64,000 nucleotides of DNA from the NCBI GenBank assembly GCA_022266195.1, contig WHVY01000001.1, positions 21,390,001 to 21,454,000 of the forward strand, read 5' to 3'. The translations under genes were made by a program, and so were the position numbers. The notes beneath the pieces are model-generated. The model searched no databases. It saw only the letters and a program-made list of their open reading frames with translations, and was not told where the DNA came from. Positions within the stretch are counted from its first letter, which is position 1, and each line of letters opens with the position of its first letter. Positions 52,045 to 63,562 of this stretch are shown piece by piece. The stretch comes from Tetranychus cinnabarinus (taxonomy: Eukaryota > Arthropoda > Arachnida > Trombidiformes > Tetranychidae).

Positions 52045-52207
52045 CTTGTGGTGTTGAGTAAGGACTTAAAATGATCACAGTTTGATAATTATTCAGTTAA
52101 GACAAGAATTAAGTTATTAGAAACACTAATTAATTAATTAATTACGAATTTAGATGAGAGGTAATTTAACACAACAATCTCTGATCTTTGGATCAAAACA
52201 ATCTCCA

Positions 52208-52218
52208 GCGCCATCTGT
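52208..52218 (+). promoter_or_regulatory. CCATCT motif (site 5), probable bidirectional promoter
   Basis: Reads GCGCCATCTGT. It lies 40 bp from the LINE array and about 150 bp before the 52364 start codon. Without the array it would also lie roughly 150 bp from the start of the divergent FAB1-like gene. Confidence 0.4.
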
Positions 52219-52363
52219 CAACCAACAATAAAAATGTATGGTATTTTTAAAAATTTCATCATGTTTAAATGAAATCATAATTCAATTTTGATGTTTTCTT
52301 TTTGTTAACCAATGTAATCATCTTGATTTTTTTGTGTTTTGATCGTATATTGTCTTTTAGCAA

Positions 52364-53523
52364 ATGTTATCAGGACGTTCAGCTAAAAAGGCTTTAATAA
52401 AACCATTACCGCCCGGTTTATTCACTAAAAGCTCATTCAAAAGAACATCTAATAATTCTTTCAGCGGTTTCGATAACCTTATTGTTGCCTCCACTCCACC
52501 CAGCAAATCCACGCCAAGGAGTTCTCTTGCTGAAAATAAGCAAGAACAGTCTATAGACTCTATTGAAGATTATACAATAGTTGAAAGTGATGGGGATGAC
52601 GAAGTTTTCCAAGATACAACTGAAAGACGAATAAGCTTGAACTCTACTGTGAAAAGGTAAGGATATTTGTTTTGACATTTTATGGTTTACGTTTAATCTA
52701 ATTGAATCTTTTTATCATTTTCAGGAATTCGACATCAGCAACTAAGTTAAGTAGTCTACTTGCATCATCTCCTCTCAATTTTGTACAAAAAAGAAAAAGA
52801 AAGCCAGTGACTCCAAGTACTCCGGTGGATTCTGTCAAAAGCGGTTCATTAAAACTTGATGGAATTGATGAAAGTTCACCTGTTAAGAAAGCTAAGTGTG
52901 CTCAATTCGCTGATCAAAGTACTATTTTTATCAATAGATGGAAGCGTCTAGATAAAAAATCTCCTCATCAAAAAACTAGAGAGGTTAATATCCCGAACAA
53001 TACTACTTTGGTTGATCAAATGAAAGCCCTCATTGAAAAAGAAAGGAACATTCGCACAGTTTGGCGCCATTCAGTCACGTCACAACTGAAAAATAAATTC
53101 AAGGAAACGATCAATGGAAAAGAAACATTAACCATGAGGTTATCCAACTTTATTTGTCAATTTCATGTTGGTTTTGCGAATGGTGAAATAATTGAAGCGT
53201 CTATTAAACAAAATTATAAAGTCGGAGATACTGTGTCGCTGATTTTCCCATCAATATTATGTGAAAGTATGGGATTTTCTAATGGAACTATCGTCCAGTT
53301 TGTTTCTCCATGGAGTGTCATTATGATACGAAATCAGAGGTTTATTATTAATCCTTTTTGGATTGCTGTTATCGAAAGATGCACCCTGAAGAACGAAAAA
53401 AAGAAATCTGACGATAAAGAAGAAACGCTAGTAACATGGAGCTGTCCTTGCCAAGAAAGTTTTGGAAACATTGATCCGCTTGAATGTAATCGTGCTTATT
53501 CTCAAAATGTTGGCTTTTGTTGA
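52364..53523 (+). CDS. Two-exon protein of unknown function, nuclear-looking
   Basis: Exons 52364-52656 and 52725-53523, a 68-bp intron, phases agree; 363 aa. An acceptor-like TTTTAG directly before the start codon suggests an extra 5' non-coding exon. The N-terminal 190 residues are Ser/Lys-rich and disordered, with nuclear-signal-like clusters (QKRKRKP, VKKAK). The C-terminal half looks folded: KETLTMRLSNFICQFHVG, then VGDTVSLIFPS and FVSPWSVIMIRNQRFIINPFWI, a spacing reminiscent of OB-fold or DNA-repair scaffold proteins (for example SPIDR). I cannot confirm this by eye. The protein ends with a Cys-containing tail (CPCQESFG...C). Divergent to the FAB1-like gene. Confidence 0.75.
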
Positions 53524-54586
53524 AGTTTATGACTGAATACTTAACAATGATCTCAAACTCGATCATTAACTTTGATTGTTAATGAAGATATTTTTTGCTA
53601 CTTTTTTGCTCATTATAATTAGTTAATTTTCCTTAAAATTTTTGTATACTTTCCTTTTTTGATAAAATTCCTTCAATAAACAAACTATATGGATCACGAA
53701 AATTCATCCAATTTTAATTTAGTCATGTTTTTAGTCTTTTATTTCTGAGTAGGCTTAAATCTAAATATTTGTATCAAAGTGTAACAATGTTACAATAGAT
53801 TGGCAGTAAGTCAAACTTAAGATATTATCGAATTATGAGATTACAAATGTGAATTGTCATAATGTATATTTAAAATGAAGAATAAAAGTGAAATCTGGGA
53901 ACGAATAGAAAATGCATGTCATGGCTTTTGAGAAAACAAAAAAAATTGTCTGGTACTATGTTACAAAATGCGTCGTAGAGCTTCTATTCACAAGGGATTG
54001 ATAACAAAAATGTGATTCAACATATTAACAGTCAAGAAAAATCGACATCCAGTCTTTTGATTGGCAAATTTTTTAATAAGTAGAGTCCTTTGGAAAAATA
54101 TTTGGCGTCCAATAAGTCTCACCGAAACCTGTAAAATAGTGAACATAAAGTTAGAAATACAATTAAATTAATTTCAAAAAAGGAACAGGAAGACATTTGT
54201 TAATAAAAAAAGTGAACAGTCAAAAAAATATTTTATGCAATTTGGTATAAAATAATTCAACCTCGCGCATACAATCAAACTTAATCCTTTGGGGATTTTG
54301 ATAGTACACTTAATCACAAAATGCACAGCCATTGTTTTAATGCATCAAAAATTATATTCTCTTGGGCCATTTGTTAACTCATTTAAAAAGTTTAATGCGC
54401 GAAGTTAAAATATTTTATGCAAAACTCATTTTCTTTGACTGTATATTAAATTAAAATAAAACGATTTTGTGAAGATAACATGCGAAAATTGGTTTGAAAT
54501 AGGGTGAAAAATAATAATGAGATATTAGCTTTTGATAAAATTTAGAAACTTGAACAGGACAGCAAAATTGAAAATGACGAATTGAC
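53524..54586. other. Intergenic between convergent genes
   Basis: The 3' flanks of the 52364 gene (+) and the zinc-finger gene (-). AT-rich, with AATAAA-like signals (near 53676 on +). No further gene seen. Confidence 0.6.
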
Positions 54587-57500
54587 TTAACTAGTTGAAG
54601 AGTTGAAATTGGCAATAGCTTGTAAATCATCTTCTCCTGGCAAATTTTGTTTCGCTGCTTGGTTATCAGACCAATTTGCAGGAGGAGAACAATTATTTAC
54701 ATTGTTTGTTCCCATAGAAATTTGTGATTGGTTCATATGGTTTGAATGAGAATTAGAGTTAGAAGAGAATGGAGCCTGAACAACAGGAGCAGATTGGGAT
54801 GTAAAGTTCTGTGTAGGAACCAACAAACTTTGACCAGAATGATTAGGAGGAATCACAGTGCCTTGGTGAGTGGAAACTTTTGAGTAAGATCCATCAAATG
54901 CATTCGATTTTAATATTTGCTGGTACTGAAACTCTGTGGTAAATGCATGGTCAACTATTGAAGAAACTCCACCAGAAACGGATTGTTGGTATGTGTGTTG
55001 TTGCTGTAATTGCTGCTGTTGCAATAGTTGGTGACTTGGCTGTTGTTGACATTGTTGCTGTTGCTGTTGTATTTGCTGTTGCTGTTGTAGTTGTTGCTGT
55101 AGTTGCAGTTGTTGCTGTTGTTGTTGTAGTTGTTGTTGTTGTTGTTGTTGCTGTTGTTGTTGTTGTTGTAGTTGTTGTAGTTGTTTTTGTAGTTGTTGTT
55201 GCTGTAATTGTTGTTTTAAATGCTTTAGTAATTGCAATTTATCTTGCGGTAGTAATTGCCGTTGATCTTGCTGCTGTTGTTGTAATTGCTGTGGATGTTG
55301 TTGCTGCTGATGCTGTTGATGCTGTTGATGCTGTTGATGCTGTTGATGTTTTTGCTGCAAAGATAGTTGCTGAAGATATGAATTTTTTACTGATGGAGTT
55401 AAAGGCGACTGAGGTTGCTGATAATGCTGATCATGTTGATGATAAGGAGGAGGAGGGCTGGGATGTATGCGAATCTCTTGATTATTGTATTCAGGGTTGT
55501 TTACGACAACAGGAACACTTGGAGATCTATTAAAAATATTCGAATTCGCCAATTGTGGACATGCATTACAAGGGGCATTACAAGGGGCATTAATGGATTG
55601 CACTACTGGAGTTTGAGATCGACCAGAAAGTTGAACTTGGCCTGTTAAGATTATTGGCCTTCTTTGTAATGAAAGTCGGTGTTGTATCTGAATGTTCTGA
55701 CCTTGCGGTTGTTGAACACCCTGAAATTGTGCTTGGTATTGCATATTTTGTGGTTGGTGCTGTTGAATAGCTTGATGTTGAGATTGCTGTATTGTTTGAT
55801 ATTGAACTGGCTGATTACGTTGGATTTGGGATTGCTGAGAATGTTGAGGAGTTTGTGATTGAGCAGGCTTAGTAACTATAGTTGTGCGAATCATCATTTG
55901 AGCATTAGGGTGAGGGATGTAATTAACACGAGCCTGTGGAATATTGTTTTGATGTGATACAGGGGTCCAAACACTTTGAGAAGCGGTAGAAACAACAGCT
56001 CTAGGTCCTTGATTTGTTGTATTTTCAATTTTGACAGGTTGAGGATAGCTTAAAGTTGATGCTGGATGCACTAATTGGCTTTTATAATTGGCAATATTTT
56101 GGATAACTGGCGTTTGAGCATAAGTTCTAGGTGCGGTTGACGGGGTATAATTAGATGTTACGGTCCCTGGTACAGAATTTGATGAACTCGGGGCTCTTTG
56201 CATTTGAATTTTATTGTTGACAACGGAAAGTACCCAAAGTTTTTGTGTATTTGACACGGACGGAGAAGTTAAGCCTTTATTTTGGTTGTAGATAAATTCT
56301 TTGACTCTCTCAACTGACTCCCCAACAAGATTGTATGAACCATTCTCATGTTGAACAACGTCAGCTGGATTCATTTGACTAATAAAAGTCATTAATTGAT
56401 CTGGATCAATATAAGCGGTCAATATTTGTCTATTAGAAACCACTTTTTGTTGCTGAGACACAATACGAGTTTCTAATATGCATATATCATCATCATCTTC
56501 TTCAGGATTTTGTTTAGGTTGTTCAGAATTTACTTGAGTACAACAATTTTGAGAAACTGGCGATGACAATAATGATGATAATGTTGTATTTGGAGGAACT
56601 GGTAAAGGATAGGAATTCTGAGAAACTGGCGATGACAATAAAGATGATAATGTTGGATTTGAAGGAACTGGTAAATGAGATGATGGAGTTGAGTCGGCTA
56701 CTGGTGAATGAACGACTGAGTTATTTGTTTTAGTTACAGTATTATTGTCCTCTTGTTGCTTCGGAAACATTTGACTTAGAACATATTCAACTGCTTTGGG
56801 TATTTTATTTAGAGGACCATCAGAAGTGCTTGCGCGCCTTTTCAGGCCATGAGAATCGGATGAAACTAAAGTTTGTCCATTCGATGATATTTGAGTAGAT
56901 GGTTGAACATTTTGAGGTTGAGTAAGAGGCTCAGATGATAGATTGTCTGAAGCAGATCCACCATTAATCAGGTCGTCTACATTCGAATCAATCAATGTTT
57001 GAACTTTATATTGTCCACTGGAACAAGTATTAGAAGTCGCCCTTGATTCATTTAACATCTGTCGCAAACTGGATTCAGGAGAAAGAAGAACTCGTTCGTT
57101 AGATACATTCGTATTTTGGAGAGGGATTGTTGTGGATTTTGGAGAACATATTCCAACACTTGGAACGTTATTCACTATGGTCGAGGGTGGATTAGCAGAG
57201 ACGTTTTCAGTGGTGCTTAAGCTATTGATACCTTCTTGGTTTTTAGTTTGTAAGTTCGGTGAAATCTCAACTAATTGATTTTCTTTCCTAGGACTATCTT
57301 TCTCTCGTTCCTTGTCGTTTACAATAACTCCAATTGCAGCGTCCGATTTATCTGGATTTGGTGCTTGTTTATCTTCAATTGATTGTTTGTTTTCATCAGG
57401 ACTAGTTTGAACATCTGCAACTTCAGCAAGTTCTTCATTGAGTGGTGAATCATTTTCAATTGATGAGTGATCACTTTCTGGTGAGTTACCACCATTCAAA

Positions 57501-58543
57501 ATTTTCATAGCAAGTTTCATTGCTTCCTCTGATTCAATATCAGAATAGCTAGAAAGCTCATCGTTATTCCTTGATTCAGTTGATTTTCTAAAGGAATGCT
57601 CTTCATTTGTGATTGCCTTTATAGTCTTTGTTTCTTTATCATTTTCCGGTTCTGATTTTTCTGAGGCTTCGGGACCTTTCTTTGAAATAGAAGATGGAAG
57701 TTCGGAATCACAAGGTACCAATTTGATATTCAAATCACGTTTAATATCTCGATACCATTTGTAACGAGCATAAAATTCTGTTTCTACGTTATCTAATATG
57801 TACTCCAATTTATTTGAAGTCATCTCGTCAATCCGTTCGTGGAAGTAAACTTCAAAAACTGTAAAATTAGTAAAATAAAAAAAGTTAGGACATTGGTTTG
57901 TTTTAACGAAAACTGAAAGTCTGTGATTAAACTTACTCTCTAGATTATCATCTTTCATGTGGATCTCGTGCTCCGAAAGATGATCACGTTGATGAGCTCG
58001 TTGGACTGAAGCTCCACATAAAACACAATCTACTCTCCACCATCTAGTGTGTTGCCAATAATGTCTTTCAAAGGCGCGGAAAGATGTAAATTTATGTGCA
58101 AACTTTTTTTTACATCTAGCAACTTTGACGCATATCGGACACTGAACCCATGGAATGGGCTTATCTATAACTTGATCTTCTTCAACCAATCGAACATTAT
58201 TAAATTGTTCGTTTAAAAAATCAATGATCCAGCTATTGACATTTCTTCTTTCGAAATGATCGTCTTTGTATTCTTCAGGTTGACCACGGTGCTCTTTACG
58301 TATATGACGCTGAACGCACGACGGCAAAAGATGAAAATATTTATCATATTTACAATGATATCCAAAATTAACATGAACGCGCATATGGTGCAAGGCAAGG
58401 TTGAATTTGGTGTATTTTTTATCACAGAAGATACAAAAATAAATAGAAGAACTTCTGTCATTTTCATTCTTAGATGAAAGATATGGGAAAACGTTTGAGT
58501 CGAGTCCAATAGTTGTTTCAAGAGATTCATCTACGTCTTCATC

Positions 58544-58576
<33 letters not shown>

Positions 58577-59638
58577 AGATTCTGCATCAGGAGAAGAACT
58601 CAATTCATAAATAATAGGATCGGCTTTGGCTTTGCCTTTGCTTTCAACTTTGGCTTTGGATTTGGCTTTGGCCTTATCTTTAATTGCGGCTTTAATTTTA
58701 GACTTGGTTTCGGTTTCAGTTCCTGTTTGAGATTCACTCTCACTCCCATTCGAACTTTCACATCTACTTTCCGTTTCCCTTTCCGATTCACTTTGAGATC
58801 CACTTTCCGTTCCTCCTTCCGTGTCAGCATCAAATTCGGATATTGTTTCTCGTTCTTTATTGTTGACTCGTTCTGAAGCTTCATGAGTTTGTTTTGATTG
58901 TGCTTGTTGCCTTCGAATTTTTCTTTTACACGACTTATGATGCTTTTGCTTCTTTGTTAGCATCCCTCCATTAGGTTCCCGGTATTTTTTCACAGAATTA
59001 TTATTCGAGTGAGGGTCTAATTTATTAGGATTAAATATTTTCTTTTTTTGAACAATTTTATGCTGTGTAACAGAAGATTTAGAAGACGGCAGAAGTGAAG
59101 ATGCAGACGATGTAGCTGGTAGCCTTGGTTCAATAGTTTTTCTAATCTGAGCTTGGTTTCGAACTTCTTCTTGTTTCCAACTTGAAAACCCAAGAATAAC
59201 AGCTTTCTTCTTTAAGTTGATCATAAGGTTTGGTTTCTTTGTCGGGACCAACAATGATTTCTTAGATCCAAGTGAATTTTGAATTGATAGCTTAGAAGGC
59301 TGTTTAGATACGGCACCAGAAGACGAAGGAGCGGGTTTAGATATTGCTCCATTAGCTTGATTATTCTCAGAGGATACGATATTTTCTCTGTTAGGGTGTA
59401 CTTCTCTTTTGGATTTGACAAAGGGGACGAAAACTTGAAGAATACCATGACTCTTTCCTTCTGGATGCTCTTTCTTGTAGTGTGCAATAATGTCCTGTCT
59501 AAGTCCAAGAAAATCACATTTACAACATTTCAAAGAGGCAGGAGTCTTGTGCACCCGGATACAATGACCTTGAATTTGATGCTCCTTGAGATCAAAAGGA
59601 GGTGAACAAAGATAACAGGTGAAAATATTACTTTGCAT
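54587..59638 (-). CDS. Large C2H2 zinc-finger protein with poly-Gln region
   Basis: Open for 1,684 codons. However, 57859-57936 on the minus strand has a strong donor (GTAAGT) and acceptor (TTTTACAG) around a 78-bp stretch without stops and divisible by three. The spliced product is therefore probably 1,657 aa. N-terminal fingers are CYLCSPPF...H and CCKCDFLG...H. A second cluster of four spans about residues 400-590 (CIFCDKKY, HCKYDKYFHLL, CPICVKVARCKKKF, CVLCGASV). Between them are Ser/Glu repeats, an (EP)n run and (KA)n repeats. The C-terminal third is Gln-rich, with long CAG/CAA runs at about 55030-55350. This suggests a chromatin or transcription regulator. I do not recognise the family. 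Confidence 0.85.
55030..55350 (-). repeat. CAG/CAA poly-Gln tract
   Basis: Long runs of CAA/CAG codons on the minus strand, broken by CTA/TTA and CAT, encode Gln blocks with Leu and His. The mixed CAA and CAG codons suggest an old tract rather than a pure expanding repeat. The opposite strand gives a spurious Val-rich frame. Confidence 0.9.
57859..57936 (-). other. In-frame 78-bp intron in the zinc-finger gene
   Basis: GTAAGTTTAATC at the 5' end and a T-rich TTTTACAG at the 3' end; a multiple of three with no stop codon. Splicing changes DNLES-K.. to a direct join into FEVYFHERIDEM. Retention would add 26 residues without a frameshift. Confidence 0.75.
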
Positions 59639-62600
59639 TTTGAAGTAAATCTTTTTATATCAACAAAAAAAAGAGAGGGAAGATGAAGTCATAGAAGCAC
59701 GATGATATTCAGTAGAATCACAAAGAACGGCGAGAGACGCGAAAATAAACATATAAGCGTTCTCCAAAATATAGCTTAAAAATATCGATGAAGGGTAAGC
59801 ATGTCAATTAAAAATAATCACTAAGATAATCGTTGATACAGTAAAATGAACAGTTGTTGATTTTTAAGTAGCAGTTTTATCAGAGAAAAAAACATAAACT
59901 TGGTTATCTCATTGCATCCGATGAGTGTACACAAAAGTGAAGAAGAATATATTAAAATATTGAGGCCAAAACAACTGAAAGAAATGGAAAAATAAGAATA
60001 CGATGAAAAAGTTGACTTTGGTAGTTGTGAAGAATTGCATCAATTTTTTGAATCAAACTAGAATTACGATAATCTGAGACTGAGTAAGTAAATGGTTAAC
60101 AGTGGTAAATATAGGATGATAAACAAGAAATGTGAGATGTAGCTAATGGTTAAGACTAGTTAAAACGAGTGAGCAAAAATGAAGGCTGCACAGTGTACAC
60201 CTTAAAGTTGCATGTTTTAAAAAAGGGACTTTTCCTCTATTACTTTTTGTAACTCGCTTTTGCATGAACTTGACTTCATCGAGCTTGTGAAGATGTAATT
60301 GATTCAGAATGTATAGTTTATCGTTACGCATAGATTGACACTGTCAAGCGAAAAGTTAACGATCAATGTTGATTATGGTAAGTTCAATGATCGATTTTCC
60401 AAGATAACATTTGTTATTACATTGTATAACAAGTTGATAATAACTAACAATTGTAAGAACCTTTTTCCTGTCCACAATACAGCACCTGAATTGTAAGTGG
60501 TTGGTATCTTGTTGTTATTTAGACGAGAGGTTACTTATTCAAATCCATTTTCAAATGAATAATTTACAAGTAACTGAATAACTTGTTAGTAAAGAACGAG
60601 GTACTAATCATGAATTCAGTTTACACTTTGTAAATAAATATTACTGATTAAACTGAATAAATTTATGGGCAATAACAAGTAATTTGATCTTACCTTTTAA
60701 TCTTTCGTTTTCCTTACTCTTAATTAATTATCACGGGAGGACTTCAAATAAAATAAGAAATTAAAAATTAAATTAATGTCTAACTCTGTAATTGCGCAAA
60801 TCTAGACGCATTGTAATGTCTGCATGTATCTATCTGTCTATATCTGTCTGTAATATGTGTCTTGTATGCCAAAAATCTTGAAAGGTGATCTTGAAAGATA
60901 AAAGATAGATCTTCTCTTCTTCTTTGCCATCTAGTGTCATCAAAAGAAATTAATTGTTTCTTAAAGTCTCTTAATAAAAAATCTCAACGATTCCAAGATT
61001 AGCTCTCATCAACCCACTCTTCACTTAAATAAGCTTAAGGCTACTTTTTACCGAAATATAACATCAAATTGATTATATCGCTGTTTCCTTGTCCGAGTCC
61101 TACACCTTATTGTGCATGTGTAAAGCGTGATTATATAAATTCAATGATCCAGGAAGATTTAATAAATGTATCATATTATTAAACTAATCACCAAAGAGTA
61201 AGGTTACTTTACTCTTTGCTAATCATTATCTGTCTAATCTTCTGTCTGTGACACTTTGTTTACAGTAGCTAATTCTGTCATTTGTGATATATTACCTGCT
61301 CATCATTTAAAATATTCATTGTAAACATACAATTTGTAATTGCTAAATTGCTTGAACTATTATTTCAACAATCTGTCACTGAGACTGTGAGTGCAATTGC
61401 TAACTTATTTAACCTTGTAATATCCTGTGTAAAAATCAACTGATGTGTTAAAATAATGAGATTTTATTAAATTTTCCTGCGAAGAAGATATAATTAAAAC
61501 GTTTCACAGGAAGACCTTGAAATAAATGACCAGTTAATATAATTTACTTTCACTAGGTGTTTGAGCAGCTAAGCCATGGGTCATAGGTAACATGGGAAAC
61601 TTAAAATGGCATATCACTAATTACCTCACAGTGCTTTTGTTTACCTAATTGTTGCAAAATAGCAAAGAAATTCATGCTCAATTTAATTTTCAGTCAATGA
61701 CTAAATAACTAATGATTTAATCAACATTCAAAGAGTATCAATTTGCAATTTAAACACAGGCAATCACAAAAAGATTCAAGAGAAAACATGATGAAACATT
61801 TTAAATTATTTGCAGATGACTTAACATGGTAAATATTTAAAGGAACAGAGACAAAGATGCCAAGTTTATTTGATGGATAAAGCAAATAACTTTACCTGAT
61901 TTGTAACCAATGTTGTTGATGATGGCTAATTGCTTATCCTAAGATATCCTGTGATAGCTAGTGGAAGAAGCTTGAACAAATTTCAAGAGACAAAGTCGAG
62001 TTAATTACGAAGCAATTAGATGCTGAGTAAAAAACTGAAGTTGGTTGATTGTCATAACACATTTTTGTTAAATATAAAATAACTTTTTCGATGCTTGTGG
62101 AGACGAAATTTCAAACACTGTTGGTGCTCGATGAATGACTAAAACCGGTTCAAGTCAAGCCTTTTAAGTAAAAAATTTGACCCTTGGCCTTTGTGCTTAG
62201 GTTTATGGGAAAGGTCATGGCCATAAACACAGCTAGGGAACCCTAGAAGAAGCTATTATAACCTTCGATTATAACCCAGGAATCCTTTGTCACTCATCAA
62301 GGCAAAAAGGGACCAAATAGGTCAAGAATAATAAAACCAGGCTCAATTTGTTTTCATATTTTTGACAATAGATGGTAAAAAAAGGAGAAAGTAATGATAA
62401 AATATTCAAGTCACATCTTTCTCACATGTGAAGGTATGTTGAACCAGCTTTACACTCACTTTACATAGAAACAATTGTCGATCAATAATTTTCTGGGATT
62501 TATTATTTGAATAAATTTCCAAAATTCTTAGCAAATCGATTGATACAAAGCGCTTTCAAATATGCTAGCTAAACCTAAACATTGTCATAGAGTTGATCAT

Positions 62601-63562
62601 TCAGCTTGACTGTCATTGATGAAATGTTTCTTTTCAATAAATTGCTCGTTTACCATGTAAATATGGTAATAAATGGTAGCTTTTTATTACTAATTAAATT
62701 ATTATATTGACTGCATTACTTTCAATCATAAATCAATGAGTTTCTTTAGAGACTAATTTGTTTCAACTCAATCTCTTGAATTTGGATGACAATTACATGA
62801 CTATGGAAGTGAACTTGACTCAACTCCATTAATTGCTACCAACAGATATTGATTACAAACTATTAATGAATGGTGAAAGGTTCTTGTAACCTTATGCTCT
62901 TGATCCAAGTTGCAGAATCCATCAAAAGTCCCAATCAGAGTTTCTGATTCGCTTTTCAATTCTAATATTAACTTTGATTTTGTTACAAATCTTTATAATT
63001 TGCCACAAATTAGATGAAGGACCAGAGACATTCAAAGGTAATCATGAAAATCAAACAAATGTCATCAGACTCTCACCATGGGCTAAATTTCCCTGAAAAT
63101 ATTGTTATTTTTAATTTCGTCATTTGATTCTAATCATTTCATGATAATCATGGTCATATAATCAGATTATCACAATAAAATGAGACAATAAACAGCATCA
63201 ACTACCAAGAAAATCAGCCAGTCAGTTGCATTAATATCAATTATCTTGTATTTGTTGTAAATCGAGTCATTTCTTGCCTTTGCTTTTGCCAAAATTTTAT
63301 TGTCATAATAATGGCAATTCATCTGGCATATTGTTGTTTCCGACATTGATTATCCTTACGATAATCAAGACAATCACCAGAATGATTATTATTACCTTAA
63401 GTTGCGCATCTTTTGTATCTAATGTAAGGCAAAAGTCTTGAGTTATAAGTAAGCTTGATTTGATTTGGATATTCATTTCAATTTAGCGACAGATTGGAAC
63501 TTTTGATCAAATCAAGATCACTCATAAGATTGTTAGTCTTGATCATCTTTAAAATCATCAAA
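59639..63562. other. Long intergenic region
   Basis: About 3.9 kb without a recognisable gene. It begins with the 5' flank of the zinc-finger gene and includes a CCATCT motif at 60926-60938, which could mark a distant first non-coding exon. The rest is AT-rich DNA with short random frames. Confidence 0.55.
60926..60938 (+). promoter_or_regulatory. CCATCT motif (site 6)
   Basis: Reads GCCATCTAGTGTC, sharing CCATCTAGTG with the copy at 4164. It lies about 1.3 kb upstream of the zinc-finger start codon. Confidence 0.3.

Larger units (their letters stand above)
47861..52167 (-). mobile_element. Non-LTR retrotransposon (LINE), copy 2
   Basis: The second 4,307-bp unit, same orientation as copy 1 and directly abutting it. 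Being on the minus strand, it is the upstream member of the tandem pair. Its 5' end at 52167 lies only about 40 bp from a CCATCT promoter-like motif (52208-52218). Same ORFs, same lengths, one visible base difference. Confidence 0.95.

Noticed and set aside
54943..55533. Val-rich 196-aa + strand frame
   Set aside because: It is the antisense reading of the CAG/CAA poly-Gln tract in the minus-strand zinc-finger gene.
60830..60860. Possible tRNA or structured RNA near TATCTGTCTATATCTGTCTG
   Set aside because: Only a short CTGT-type simple repeat; no cloverleaf or conserved tRNA boxes were found.
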